Assembly (NCBI RefSeq): GCF_001403735.1
Contig: NZ_CXPG01000009.1
Span: 1-64,000 of the forward strand
Length of the DNA: 64,000 nucleotides
DNA from: Jannaschia rubra
GTDB taxonomy: Bacteria > Pseudomonadota > Alphaproteobacteria > Rhodobacterales > Rhodobacteraceae
Direction: 5' to 3'
Of the stretch, positions 34,575-43,355 are shown piece by piece. The stretch's first letter is position 1. Every line of letters starts with the position of its first letter. A model generated the notes under the pieces. The model searched no databases. It had not been told where the DNA came from and saw only the letters and a program-made list of their open reading frames with translations. A program made the position numbers and the translations under genes.

Positions 34575-37274
34575 TCAATTCCCCAGCCGGTCGAGAAGGG
34601 CGGGCACATGCACCTGGTCGGATTTGTAGTTCCCCGACAGCACATGCATCACCAGGTTCACGCCGAACCGATAGGCGATCTCGCGCTGCTGCTCGCCCGC
34701 ATAGCCGCGTCCCACGGGCAGAAGCGCGCGGCCCCGGTCGTCCACGGCCCAGGCGGCGGCCCAGTCGTTCGCGCCGATCACCACCGGCGTCACGCCGTCG
34801 TTGAGGTTGCGAAAGGGCATCCCCTCGACCTGTTCCACGTCGGGGGACGCCTCGACCCAGACCTCGGGCGAGTTGTAACGGCCGGGATAGTCCTGCAGCA
34901 GGTAGAACGTGCGCGTCATCACGTGGTCCGGCGGCATCGGCTCCAGCGGCGGCACGTCGAGCGGCGCGGCCAGATCGCGCAGCCGGACGGAGGCGGGCGA
35001 GGACGACCCGAACCCGCCCAGGTCGGCGTCGCGGGTGTCGAAGACGATCATCCCGCCGCCGCGCAGGTAGCGGTTCAGGCGCGCATAGGCCTCGGCCGAC
35101 GGAAGCGGCTGCGCCTCGGTCACGGGCCAGTAGAGCAGGGGGTAGAACGCAAGCTCGTCGGTCTCGAGGTTCACGCCGCGCGGGGCGTCGGGTTCCACCG
35201 AGGTGCGCTGCGCCAGCACGGTCGACAGGCCGCGCAGCCCCGCCGCCGACACCTCGTCGATGCGGGCGTCGCCGGTCTCGACATAGGCCAGCGTCACCTC
35301 GCCCGGCACGGCGGGGTTGTCCTCCTGCGCCCGCGCGCCCTGCGGCAGGCCCGCCGCCAGCACCACCAGAAGCGCCGCCGACATCCCGCGTCGCAGCCGC
35401 CCGCCCAGCCAGAGAGAGGCCAGCACGTCGAGCGTCAGAAGGCCCATGGCCAGTGCCAGAAGCCATGGCATCAACGGCGTCTCGGCCGCGCGGTCCAGCC
35501 CCTCGACCGCCGTGCCCGCCGGCCAGACGGCGGGCCCCAGAACCGCCTCCGCGTCCAGCACGTTCAACGCAAGGCTCGCCCCCGGCCCCTCGTAGACGCC
35601 CGGCGGCAGGGCCGGCGACGGCACCGGATCCACGAGATCCTCGCCCGCGACGCCCGCCATGCCGCCCGCATCGCGCGCGGTACCGAAGCCGTCGAGAACC
35701 GTGCGCGGCACCCAGGTCGTGCCCTCAAGATCCTCCGGCGACAGGGCGGGGGGGCGGGTGGACACGGCCAGCCGCTCCAGCATCTGGACGAAGAGGCCCG
35801 ACAGCGGCAGCGTCGACCATTCGGCGTTGGCGGTGACGTGGAACAGCACCACCTGCCCCTCGCCCAGCACCTTGCGCGTGACCAGCGGCGTGCCGTCGGC
35901 GAGCGCGGCGATGGTGCGGTCGGCCAGCGTCGGGTCGGGCTGCGCGACGATCTGGCTGCTGACCGTGACTTCCTCCGGCGTCTGAAGCCCGGCAAAGGGC
36001 GAGGCCTCATCGAAGGGGCGCAGCGACTTCGGCTCGCCCCAGGACAGCGCGCCGCCCACGGTACGGCCGCCCGATCGCAGGCGCACGGGCATCAGCGGGT
36101 CCTCTACGTCCCGGCTCAGGTCCGAGGCGGCGAGGCGCGGGCCGGCGAAGCGCAGGAGCAGCCCGCCGTCCTCGACCCATTCCGTGACCTGCGCGCTCTC
36201 GGTCGGCGACAGGCGGGCCACGTCGGCCATGACCAGCACGTCCGGATCCGCGGGCAGGAGGGTCTGCAGGTCGCCCTCGATCAGGTCGGCGGTCGGGTCG
36301 AGCGCGTTCCGCAGGTAATAGAGCGGCGACAGCAGGTCCTGCGCCTCGTCCTCCGCCCGCGTCAGCAGCGCCACCTCCCGCCGCGCGAGGCTGTCGTCGG
36401 TCAGCGTCACGGCCCCGGCCGACCGCTCGCCCGCGATCTCGAACCGGGCGACGCGGTTGCGAAGCTCGGGCGGCAGCGATAGCTCGACCTCGGCCTCGGC
36501 CGCGCCCGCCTCGAAGGCGGCGGTTGCCACGCCCAGTTGCGTCAGCGCTCCGTTCGGCCCCGGTCCGATGGCGCGGATATCGACGCTCCGCGCCGTGCCG
36601 TCACCCATCCGCACCGCCTCCAGCGCGATCATCCCGTCCTCGTAGCGCGCGGGCCGCAGGCCGACCACGAAGCGCCCGCTTTCGATCACGCGGGCGGGCA
36701 GGGCATCGCGCCCCTCCCGTGCCAGACCGTCGGAGACCCAGACGACCTCCGCCCCATCGGTGTCGAGATCGGCCAGCCTTGCGTAGTCCGGCGCCCAGGC
36801 GCGCGGCTCGACCGAGGGCAGACGCTCGACCCAGGCGGCGGCGGATTGCCAGGGGATCTCCTCGGGCAGCGGCTCGGTCAGGGGCAGCACGGCGGCCAGA
36901 CGCCCGGCCCGCGCGGCGTCGCGCAGCATCTCGTCGACCTTCGCCACCCGCGCCGGCCAATCGCGGGCCGAGGCCCAGCTCGCGTCCATCAGCACCAGAA
37001 GCGGCCCGCCGCCCGTGCCCGCCGCGCGCGGGTTCAGGATCGGCCCGGCGAAGCCCACGATTACGGCCGCCAGCGCCAGCATCCGCAGGGCCAGCAGCCA
37101 CCAAGGCGTCGTCGCCGTCTGGCTTTCGTCGTCGCGCAACCCCAGCAGCAGGACGATGCCCGGAAACCGCCGGCGCACCGCCGCAGGCGGCACGGCGCGC
37201 AGCAGCCACCAGAGCACCGGCAGGAGGATCAACCCGATCAGCAGAAGGGGCGCGGTGAAGGCGATGCCGGTCAT
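34575..37274 (-). CDS. BatA-type membrane protein with C-terminal DUF4159
   Basis: This 899-residue protein begins with the double-helix aerotolerance/BatA N-terminus (TAPLLLIGLILLPVLWWLLRAVPPAAVRRRFPG, residues 5-37). A helix and a VWA-like domain follow (LLVLMDASWASARDW). A second membrane pair lies near 645-690. The C-terminal 210 residues form DUF4159, with LAYVETGDARIDEVS, FDTRDADLGG and HVMTRTFYLLQDYPGR. ATG 37274 overlaps the DUF58 stop (ATGA). The BatA plus DUF4159 architecture is recurrent in alphaproteobacterial MoxR operons. Confidence 0.88.
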   Translation of the reverse strand: MTGIAFTAPLLLIGLILLPVLWWLLRAVPPAAVRRRFPGIVLLLGLRDDESQTATTPWWLLALRMLALAAVIVGFAGPILNPRAAGTGGGPLLVLMDASWASARDWPARVAKVDEMLRDAARAGRLAAVLPLTEPLPEEIPWQSAAAWVERLPSVEPRAWAPDYARLADLDTDGAEVVWVSDGLAREGRDALPARVIESGRFVVGLRPARYEDGMIALEAVRMGDGTARSVDIRAIGPGPNGALTQLGVATAAFEAGAAEAEVELSLPPELRNRVARFEIAGERSAGAVTLTDDSLARREVALLTRAEDEAQDLLSPLYYLRNALDPTADLIEGDLQTLLPADPDVLVMADVARLSPTESAQVTEWVEDGGLLLRFAGPRLAASDLSRDVEDPLMPVRLRSGGRTVGGALSWGEPKSLRPFDEASPFAGLQTPEEVTVSSQIVAQPDPTLADRTIAALADGTPLVTRKVLGEGQVVLFHVTANAEWSTLPLSGLFVQMLERLAVSTRPPALSPEDLEGTTWVPRTVLDGFGTARDAGGMAGVAGEDLVDPVPSPALPPGVYEGPGASLALNVLDAEAVLGPAVWPAGTAVEGLDRAAETPLMPWLLALAMGLLTLDVLASLWLGGRLRRGMSAALLVVLAAGLPQGARAQEDNPAVPGEVTLAYVETGDARIDEVSAAGLRGLSTVLAQRTSVEPDAPRGVNLETDELAFYPLLYWPVTEAQPLPSAEAYARLNRYLRGGGMIVFDTRDADLGGFGSSSPASVRLRDLAAPLDVPPLEPMPPDHVMTRTFYLLQDYPGRYNSPEVWVEASPDVEQVEGMPFRNLNDGVTPVVIGANDWAAAWAVDDRGRALLPVGRGYAGEQQREIAYRFGVNLVMHVLSGNYKSDQVHVPALLDRLGN

Positions 37275-38155
37275 CGGTGACGTTCCAGCGCCGTATAGAG
37301 CGACAGAAGCGCCGCCTCGGGCGAGGCATCGGTGTGGTGCAGATGGAACCGCCAGCCCGTCCGCGAACACAGGTCGCGCAGCGCGGCCCGGCGGGCGGCA
37401 AGGCGGAAGAGGTAGTCGTCGCGAAGCTGCCCCGCCTTCAGCGTCTCGAAACGCAGCGTGCCGGACATGCTCTCGAACAGGGTGCGGCCGTCGTAGGGAA
37501 AGGCCTCCTCCTCGGGGTCGAGGATCTGCACCAGAACGCCCCGCACGCCCCGGTCGGCGGCGGCGGTAAGTGCGTCGGCCACGGGCTCCGGCGGCCCGAG
37601 GAAATCCGACAGGAAGACGGCGCGCGCGCCCATGGGCATCACGCGGGGCCGGGGTGCGCCGTAGTCCGGCCTATCGCCCCCTTCCATCAGCGCGTTGGCC
37701 AGCCGGATCAACTGCGCCCGCCCGCCGCGCGGCGGCTCGGGCAGGGTGGCGAGGCCCGTCCGCTCGCCCGCCTTCACGGCCAGCACCGCCAGCGCCAAGG
37801 CCAGCGTCTGCGCCCGGCGCAGCTTGGACGGCCGCTTGCCCGAGGCAAAGGACATCGATGCGGCGTCGTCCACCCACAGCATCAGCGACTGCGCCGCCTG
37901 CCACTCCGTCTCGCGCACGAAATGGGCATCGCCCCGCGCCGATTGCCGCCAGTCGATCGACCGGCGCGGATCGCCCGCCTGCGCGGCACGGAACTGCCAG
38001 AAGGCATCGCCCGGTCCGGCCCGCTTGCGCCCGTGTTCGCCCAGAAGGACGGTCGCCGCCAGCCGGTCCGCCGACATGAGCAGGCCAGGCAGGGCGGCCG
38101 CAGCCGCCTCCGACCGGGCGCGCAGGGTGGCGGGCGTATGGAGGATGTCGTTCAA
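37271..38155 (-). CDS. DUF58 domain protein
   Basis: This 294-residue soluble protein carries the DUF58 core. GPGDAFWQFRAAQAGDPRRSIDWRQSARG is the defining segment (given here as features around residues 46-75, with key residues R-x-I-D-W). The VWA-like strand LMLWVDDAASMSF follows. It starts at TTG 38155, overlapping the moxR-like stop as TTGA. DUF58 proteins are thought to be partners of MoxR ATPases in metal insertion or complex assembly. Confidence 0.88.
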   Translation of the reverse strand: MNDILHTPATLRARSEAAAAALPGLLMSADRLAATVLLGEHGRKRAGPGDAFWQFRAAQAGDPRRSIDWRQSARGDAHFVRETEWQAAQSLMLWVDDAASMSFASGKRPSKLRRAQTLALALAVLAVKAGERTGLATLPEPPRGGRAQLIRLANALMEGGDRPDYGAPRPRVMPMGARAVFLSDFLGPPEPVADALTAAADRGVRGVLVQILDPEEEAFPYDGRTLFESMSGTLRFETLKAGQLRDDYLFRLAARRAALRDLCSRTGWRFHLHHTDASPEAALLSLYTALERHR

Positions 38156-39153
38156 GCCGCGCGACCGAGGCGCATCGTCCGGTCCGTCACTTCGTCGATC
38201 ACCTCGTCCAGCAGCACGCCTTCGGCGCGGGCGGCAAAAGACAGGGCCATGCGGTGGCCCAGAACCGGCCGGGCCAGCCGCGACACGTCGGTCGGGTCGG
38301 GGGCGAGCCGCCCCTCCAGCAGGGCCTGCGCCCGCACCAGCAACATCAGCGCCTGCGCCGCGCGCGGACCGGGGCCCCAGGCGACGTGGCGGCGCACGGT
38401 GTCGGGCGCGTCTTCGCCGTCGGGTCGGCAGGCACGCACGAGGTCGAGGATCATCTCGACCACGGAATCGCCCACGGGCATCCGGCGCACCACCGCCTGC
38501 GCCGCGATAAGGCCCGCCGCGTCGAAAACCGCCGGCGCCTGTGCCTCCGCGCCGCCTGTCGTGGCCAGCACGATGGCCCGCTCGGTGTCGCGGTCGGGAT
38601 AATCCACGTCGATCTTGACGAGGAACCGGTCGAGCTGCGCCTCGGGCAGGGGATAGGTGCCCTCCTGCTCGATGGGATTCTGCGTGGCGAGAACGTGGAA
38701 CGGCGCGGGCAGGCGCCGTGTCTGGCCAGCCACCGTCACCTCCCGCTCCTGCATGGCCTGGAGCAGGGCCGACTGCGTGCGGGGGCTGGCGCGGTTGATC
38801 TCGTCGGCCATCAGAAGCTGCGCGAAGATCGGCCCCTCGATATAGCGGAAGGCCCGGCTGCCGTCGGCCGCCGTCTCCAGCACCTCGGACCCCAGGATGT
38901 CCGACGGCATCAGGTCGGGCGTGAACTGGATGCGATTGCCCGAAAGGCCCATCACGGTGGCCAGCGTCTCGACCAGCCGCGTCTTGCCCAGACCCGGTAA
39001 TCCCATCAGGAGCGCGTGGCCGCCCGAGAGCATCGCCGCCAGCGACAGGCCGACCACCGCGTCCTGCCCGATGATGCGGGTGGCGATGGCGCCGCGCGCC
39101 TCGGTCAGGCGGGCGCCCAGGGCCTCGATCTCGTTCAAAAGCTCATCGGCCAT
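38152..39153 (-). CDS. MoxR-family AAA+ ATPase
   Basis: This 333-residue AAA+ chaperone has Walker A MGLPGLGKTR (near 50), Walker B LLMADEINRASPRTQSALL, sensor 1 VLATQNPIEQEGTYPLPEAQ and an arginine-rich C-terminal lid. ATG 39153 is chosen because GGGAG lies upstream and the protein then begins as in the family. It is the first gene of a four-gene operon with 1-base gaps or 4-base overlaps, so the products are probably needed together. Confidence 0.94.
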   Translation of the reverse strand: MADELLNEIEALGARLTEARGAIATRIIGQDAVVGLSLAAMLSGGHALLMGLPGLGKTRLVETLATVMGLSGNRIQFTPDLMPSDILGSEVLETAADGSRAFRYIEGPIFAQLLMADEINRASPRTQSALLQAMQEREVTVAGQTRRLPAPFHVLATQNPIEQEGTYPLPEAQLDRFLVKIDVDYPDRDTERAIVLATTGGAEAQAPAVFDAAGLIAAQAVVRRMPVGDSVVEMILDLVRACRPDGEDAPDTVRRHVAWGPGPRAAQALMLLVRAQALLEGRLAPDPTDVSRLARPVLGHRMALSFAARAEGVLLDEVIDEVTDRTMRLGRAA

Positions 39154-39220
39154 TGCAATGCTCCCGCGGGGGTTATCTGTTGGGTACATCTATCGGTGAC
39201 GGAGGCAGGGGCAAAGGGCA

Positions 39221-39775
39221 ATGGCCGAACAAGATGACGTGAACCCCTCGGCGGCATCCCTCCTCGACGCGGCCCGCGCGTCCAAGGGGCCGCCGCCGGT
39301 GGACAAATGGGATCCGCCCTATTGCGGCGAGATCGACATCGTGATCCGCCGCGACGGGACCTGGATCCATGAAGGCACGCCCATCGGGAGACCCGGTCTG
39401 GTGCGGCTCTTTTCCTCGATCCTGAAGAAGGAGGGAGAACGCCATTTCCTCGTCACCCCGGTCGAGAAGGTCGGCATCAAGGTCGAGGATGCGCCCTTCG
39501 TCGCCGTCGATTTCGACGCGGGGGACGGCGTGATCACCTTCCGCACCAATGTCGGCGACACGGTGCCTGCCGGTCCCGACCATCCGATCCGGGTCGAACT
39601 GGCCGCCAACGGCGAACCCTCCCCCTATGTCGAGGTAAGGCGCGGCCTGCAGGCCCTGATCGACCGGAAGTCTTTCTACCGGCTGGTGGAACTGGGAGAG
39701 GAACGCGACGGCGTCTTCGGCGTGGCCTCGGGCGGCGCGTTCTTTCCCATCATCGCGGCCGACGCGCTGCGCTGA
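39221..39775 (+). CDS. DUF1285 domain protein
   Basis: This 184-residue soluble protein matches the alphaproteobacterial DUF1285 family. Marks are PPVDKWDPPYCGEIDIVI, RRDGTWIHEGTPIGRPGLVRLFSSIL and EKVGIKVEDAPFVA. Structures of family members show two beta-rich domains and no known activity. It diverges from the moxR operon and converges with the peroxiredoxin-like gene nine bases away. Confidence 0.9.
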   Translation: MAEQDDVNPSAASLLDAARASKGPPPVDKWDPPYCGEIDIVIRRDGTWIHEGTPIGRPGLVRLFSSILKKEGERHFLVTPVEKVGIKVEDAPFVAVDFDAGDGVITFRTNVGDTVPAGPDHPIRVELAANGEPSPYVEVRRGLQALIDRKSFYRLVELGEERDGVFGVASGGAFFPIIAADALR

Positions 39776-39784
39776 CGGGCGCGT

Positions 39785-40318
39785 TCAGGCCGCCCGCGTG
39801 CCTTGCGCGGGATAGTCCTTCTCGATGATGAACCCCATCTTCGACGCCAGCAACTTCAGGTCCGGCCGAACGAAGGGGCCGCTCGCCATCTCGGCCAGAT
39901 AGAGCGTTCCGTCGGGCTTCACGAGGAACAATCCCGGCTCGGAGAAGACCTCCGGCGCGTCGTCGCCCTGCCCCTCCGACAGGAACAGACCCCAGGCGCG
40001 TGCCTGATCCTCGGTCATGTCATGCGCCATCGGCATCGGATCGAGTCCCCAGTCGCCATGGGCCGCCTTCGCGCGGTCGGCGTCGTCCATCGACACGGTC
40101 ACGACCTCGACCCCCTTCGCCAGGAAATCGTCATAGAGGTCGCGCAGGTCGGTCAGGTACTCCTTGCAGATCGGGCAATGCAATCCGCGGTAGGCCACGA
40201 TCATCGTGAAGGCCTCGGGCGATTGTTCGGCCAGCGACCACTTCGCCCCGATGATGAGGTCCAGGTCGAGCGCGGGCGCGGGCCGGCCGGGCAGGGGCAT
40301 GGATACGGTCTCGGTCAC
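39785..40318 (-). CDS. AhpC/TSA-type peroxiredoxin-like protein
   Basis: This 177-residue thioredoxin-fold protein is predicted to reduce peroxides. The active site reads VAYRGLHCPICKEYL, so the peroxidatic position sits in a CPIC (CxxC) motif instead of the usual PxxxTxxC. GTG 40318 is chosen because AGGAG lies six bases before it; ATG ten codons upstream or the downstream ATG fit less well. It is monocistronic. Confidence 0.8.
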   Translation of the reverse strand: MTETVSMPLPGRPAPALDLDLIIGAKWSLAEQSPEAFTMIVAYRGLHCPICKEYLTDLRDLYDDFLAKGVEVVTVSMDDADRAKAAHGDWGLDPMPMAHDMTEDQARAWGLFLSEGQGDDAPEVFSEPGLFLVKPDGTLYLAEMASGPFVRPDLKLLASKMGFIIEKDYPAQGTRAA

Positions 40319-40379
40319 GGGCGTCTCCTGATGTTGGGTTCGCGTCCCAACCGCGGGGCGGGATGCCCGGTTCCATGGC

Positions 40380-40910
40380 CTAGAGCCTGCGCCACTCCCC
40401 CGGCGCCAATCCATCCAGCCCCCAGTCACCCACCCGTGCGCGGATCAGTCGCAGCACCGGCAGGCCGACGTGGGCGCACATCCGACGCACCTGCCGGTTG
40501 CGCCCTTCGGTGATCGTGATCTCCAGCCAGGCGTCGGGCACGGACTTCCGCAGGCGCACCGGCGGGTCGCGGGGCCAGAGCCACTCGGGCGCCGGCACCG
40601 CCCGGACCCGCGCCGGCGCGGTCGGCCCGTCCCGCAGGGTCACGCCCCCGCGCAGCGCGTCGAGCGCCTCCACGTCCGGCTCCCCCTCGACCAGGGCGAG
40701 GTAGGTCTTGGGCATGGCCTTTCGCGGGTCGGTGATGCGGGCCTGCACCCGCCCGTCGTCGGTCAGGATCAGCAGCCCTTCGCTGTCGCGGTCGAGCCGC
40801 CCGGCGGCATAGACGTCTGGCACGTCGATCCACCGCTTCAGGCCGGGCCATTTCCCCTCGTCGGTGAACTGGCTCAGCACGTTCATGGGCTTGTTGAAGG
40901 CGATCAGCAT
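40380..40910 (-). CDS. rluE: 23S rRNA pseudouridine synthase (RluE-like)
   Basis: This 176-residue RsuA/RluE-family enzyme lacks an S4 domain. The catalytic Asp lies in [20 protein letters not shown], with [11 protein letters not shown] and [23 protein letters not shown] (key residues R-N-R-Q-V-R-R) downstream. The short form without S4 corresponds to RluE, which modifies U2457 of 23S rRNA. ATG 40910 begins the usual MLIAFNKP. Confidence 0.88.
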   Translation of the reverse strand: MLIAFNKPMNVLSQFTDEGKWPGLKRWIDVPDVYAAGRLDRDSEGLLILTDDGRVQARITDPRKAMPKTYLALVEGEPDVEALDALRGGVTLRDGPTAPARVRAVPAPEWLWPRDPPVRLRKSVPDAWLEITITEGRNRQVRRMCAHVGLPVLRLIRARVGDWGLDGLAPGEWRRL

Positions 40911-40929
40911 GGGGGACGATAGGCAGCGG

Positions 40930-41814
40930 TCAGAGGGTCGGGAAGGGGCGCCGGAGAAGGTCCCAGAAGGCTTCGACCTGCGCGCCCGGTCGATCGGACT
41001 TCTGGCGGATCCGGCGAAGCTCCCGCCGGCCGACGGGATGGGAGGGGACGAAGAACTCCACACCCTCGGGTTGGCTCCGCACGGCGTCGAAGGGCAGGAT
41101 GCTGGCGCCCAGGCCACGGCGAACGAAGGACAGGATGGCGGTGGTGTTGCGTGCCTCCAGCGTGCTGGCGGCGAGCAGGGCATGGACGTCGGGGTCGTCG
41201 ATCAGATGGCAGAGCGGATTGGCGATCAGCCGTTCCAGGGCCAGCAGGCCCCAGCCGGATCGTCCGCCCTCGGCCAGATGGGCAGCGTGGACAGGCCCGC
41301 CTTCGGCGCAGACGATCCCGAGGTCGTCGCAGCGGATCAGCTCCCCCTCCGACGGATCATCGGGCCGGGCGGAGATAATGCCTATGTCGGCCTCGTCGCG
41401 CTGCACGCGGCGGCGCACGGCGACGCTGTCGACGTCGCTGATCTCGATGCGGACATCGGAATGGGCGGTCTGGAACGCCTCGATCACCGCCGGCAACAGG
41501 GACACGGTCGCCGAGGGCACCGCGGCGATGCGGACGATGCCCGCAGTGGAGATGGCATGGCGACGGATCGCCTCGGCGCTGCGATCGAAGATGTCGGTGG
41601 CGCGGCGGCTCTCCTCCAGCACCAGCTGGCCCAAGGGGGTCAGGCGGCTTTTGCGATCGGTCTCGAAGAGGGGGGCGCCTATTTCGTCCTCGATCTGGGC
41701 GAGCGTCATCGAGATGGCCGAAGGGGTCCGTCCCAACAGGCGCGCGCCTGCGGCCAAGGTGCCCTGTTCGGCCACGACGCGAAAGACACGGAGCATTTCA
41801 AGCTTGATCGCCAT
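40930..41814 (-). CDS. LysR-type regulator of the ALDH/M19/BCCT cluster
   Basis: This 294-residue LysR regulator has an N-terminal winged helix ([30 protein letters not shown], key residues A-A-x-x-L-x-x-T-x-S-A-I-S near 20-35) and a PBP2-type effector domain from about 90. It is divergent from the aldehyde dehydrogenase at 41904. Two TTCAG/CTGAA inverted repeats lie in the 89-base gap and reach its own start, which fits autoregulation plus effector-dependent activation of the cluster. Confidence 0.9.
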   Translation of the reverse strand: MAIKLEMLRVFRVVAEQGTLAAGARLLGRTPSAISMTLAQIEDEIGAPLFETDRKSRLTPLGQLVLEESRRATDIFDRSAEAIRRHAISTAGIVRIAAVPSATVSLLPAVIEAFQTAHSDVRIEISDVDSVAVRRRVQRDEADIGIISARPDDPSEGELIRCDDLGIVCAEGGPVHAAHLAEGGRSGWGLLALERLIANPLCHLIDDPDVHALLAASTLEARNTTAILSFVRRGLGASILPFDAVRSQPEGVEFFVPSHPVGRRELRRIRQKSDRPGAQVEAFWDLLRRPFPTL

Positions 41815-41858
41815 TCAGGATAACTGAAGGTTGTTTCAGAACTTGCAGAATGACTGAA
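41814..41858. promoter_or_regulatory. Two LysR-type operator palindromes
   Basis: Two inverted repeats share the same half-sites. TTCAG-GATAA-CTGAA is at 41814-41828, and TTCAG with CTGAA spaced by 14 bases is at 41835-41858. They fill the divergent gap between the LysR gene and the aldehyde dehydrogenase. Paired recognition and activation sites are usual for LysR regulators. Confidence 0.65.
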
Positions 41859-41903
41859 GTGACACACGCCGTCTAGGGTGTCTCTCACACACAGGAGACC
41901 GCC

Positions 41904-43355
41904 ATGACCGAGCGCACCGGAATTTTCATCGACGGCGAATGGAGCGACGGCGTGTCGACTGTCGAGAACCGCAACCCGTCCGATACTTCGGAGCTGATCG
42001 GGCATTACGCGCAGGCGGATGCGTCGCATCTCGATGCGGCACTGGAAGCGGCGCGGCGGGCGCAGCCCGAATGGTGGGCAGCCGGCATCCAGAAGCGGCA
42101 CGACGTTCTCATGTCCATCGGGACCGAACTGATGGCGCGGGCCGAGGAGATCGGCCGCCTGCTGTCGCGTGAGGAAGGCAAGCCTCTGGCCGAGGGTCGG
42201 GGCGAGGTCTATCGTGCAGGGCAGTTCTTCACCTATTTCGCCGCCGAGACGCTGCGCCAGCATGGCGATCTGGCCGAAAGCGTCCGCCCGGGCATCGAGA
42301 TCGACGTCCGGCGCGAGCCGGTGGGCGTGGTCGCCATCATCAGCCCCTGGAACTTTCCCGTGGCCACCCCGGCCTGGAAGATCGCTCCGGCGCTGGCTTT
42401 CGGCAACGCGGTGGTCTGGAAGCCCGCGAACCTGACGCCGGCGAGCGCCGTCGCCCTGACCGAGATCATCGCGCGCCAGGACATCCCGGCGGGTGTCTTC
42501 AACCTGGTGTCCGGCCCCGGCCGCGACGTGGGCCAGCGGCTTGTCGAAAGCCCGGCGGTCGATGCGATCAGCTTCACCGGCTCGGTCCCGGTTGGACGCG
42601 CCATCGCATCGGCGGCGGTGGGCAACATGACGCGCGTGCAGATGGAGATGGGGTCGAAGAACCCGCTCATCGTCATGGACGACGCGGACCTCGACCTGGC
42701 GGTGGCGCATGCCGCCAATTCGGCCTTTGGCGGCACCGGACAGAAATGCACCGCCGCAAGCCGACTGATCGTGCACACGTCGATCCATGACGCTTTCGTG
42801 GACCGGCTGGTCGCGACGGCACGGGCGCTGAAGGTCGGGCATGCGCAGGAGGAGGACACCCAGATCGGCCCGGTGGTGAGCGAGGAGCAGCTGTCGCAGA
42901 ACCTCGACTACATCGAACTGGGCCGGTCGGAGGGCGCGGAGCTTTTGTGCGGCGGCGAGCGGCTGGAGCGCGCGACCAAAGGTTATTTCATGGCCCCGGC
43001 GGTCTTCGCGGGCACCCGAAACGACATGCGGATCAACCGAGAGGAGATGTTCGCCCCCGTCACCTGCGTGCAGAAGGCCGAAAGCTACGACGAGGCACTG
43101 GCCCTGGCCAACGACACCGAGTTCGGGCTGACGGCGGGGATCATGACCCGGTCGCTGGCCCGCGCCAGCCATTTCCGCGCCAACATGCGGGCCGGATGCG
43201 TGATGGTGAACCTGCCCACCGCCGGCACCGACTATCACGTTCCCTTCGGCGGCCGCGGCGCGTCGAGCTATGGCCCGCGCGAGCAGGGCACCTATGCGGC
43301 GGAATTCTATACCACGGTCAAGACGGCCTATGTCGCGGCGGGAGCGCCGGAATGA
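41904..43355 (+). CDS. NAD(P)-dependent aldehyde dehydrogenase (KGSADH-like)
   Basis: This 483-residue ALDH superfamily enzyme has the cofactor motif SPWNFPVATPAWKIAPALA, the general-base Glu in RVQMEMGSKNPLIV, and the catalytic Cys in FGGTGQKCTAASRLIV. The GQxCTAxSR form and the C-terminal NLPTAGTDYHVPFGGRGASS are close to alpha-ketoglutaric semialdehyde dehydrogenases. CAGGAGA precedes ATG 41904. It is the first gene of the cluster under the LysR regulator and overlaps the M19 gene by four bases. The real substrate may be another semialdehyde. Confidence 0.88.
   Translation: MTERTGIFIDGEWSDGVSTVENRNPSDTSELIGHYAQADASHLDAALEAARRAQPEWWAAGIQKRHDVLMSIGTELMARAEEIGRLLSREEGKPLAEGRGEVYRAGQFFTYFAAETLRQHGDLAESVRPGIEIDVRREPVGVVAIISPWNFPVATPAWKIAPALAFGNAVVWKPANLTPASAVALTEIIARQDIPAGVFNLVSGPGRDVGQRLVESPAVDAISFTGSVPVGRAIASAAVGNMTRVQMEMGSKNPLIVMDDADLDLAVAHAANSAFGGTGQKCTAASRLIVHTSIHDAFVDRLVATARALKVGHAQEEDTQIGPVVSEEQLSQNLDYIELGRSEGAELLCGGERLERATKGYFMAPAVFAGTRNDMRINREEMFAPVTCVQKAESYDEALALANDTEFGLTAGIMTRSLARASHFRANMRAGCVMVNLPTAGTDYHVPFGGRGASSYGPREQGTYAAEFYTTVKTAYVAAGAPE

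Noticed and set aside
33990-36482. An 830-codon plus-strand frame across the MoxR operon
   Set aside because: It crosses two well-supported minus-strand genes and has repetitive Arg/His/Gly-rich sequence typical of a codon-position artefact.
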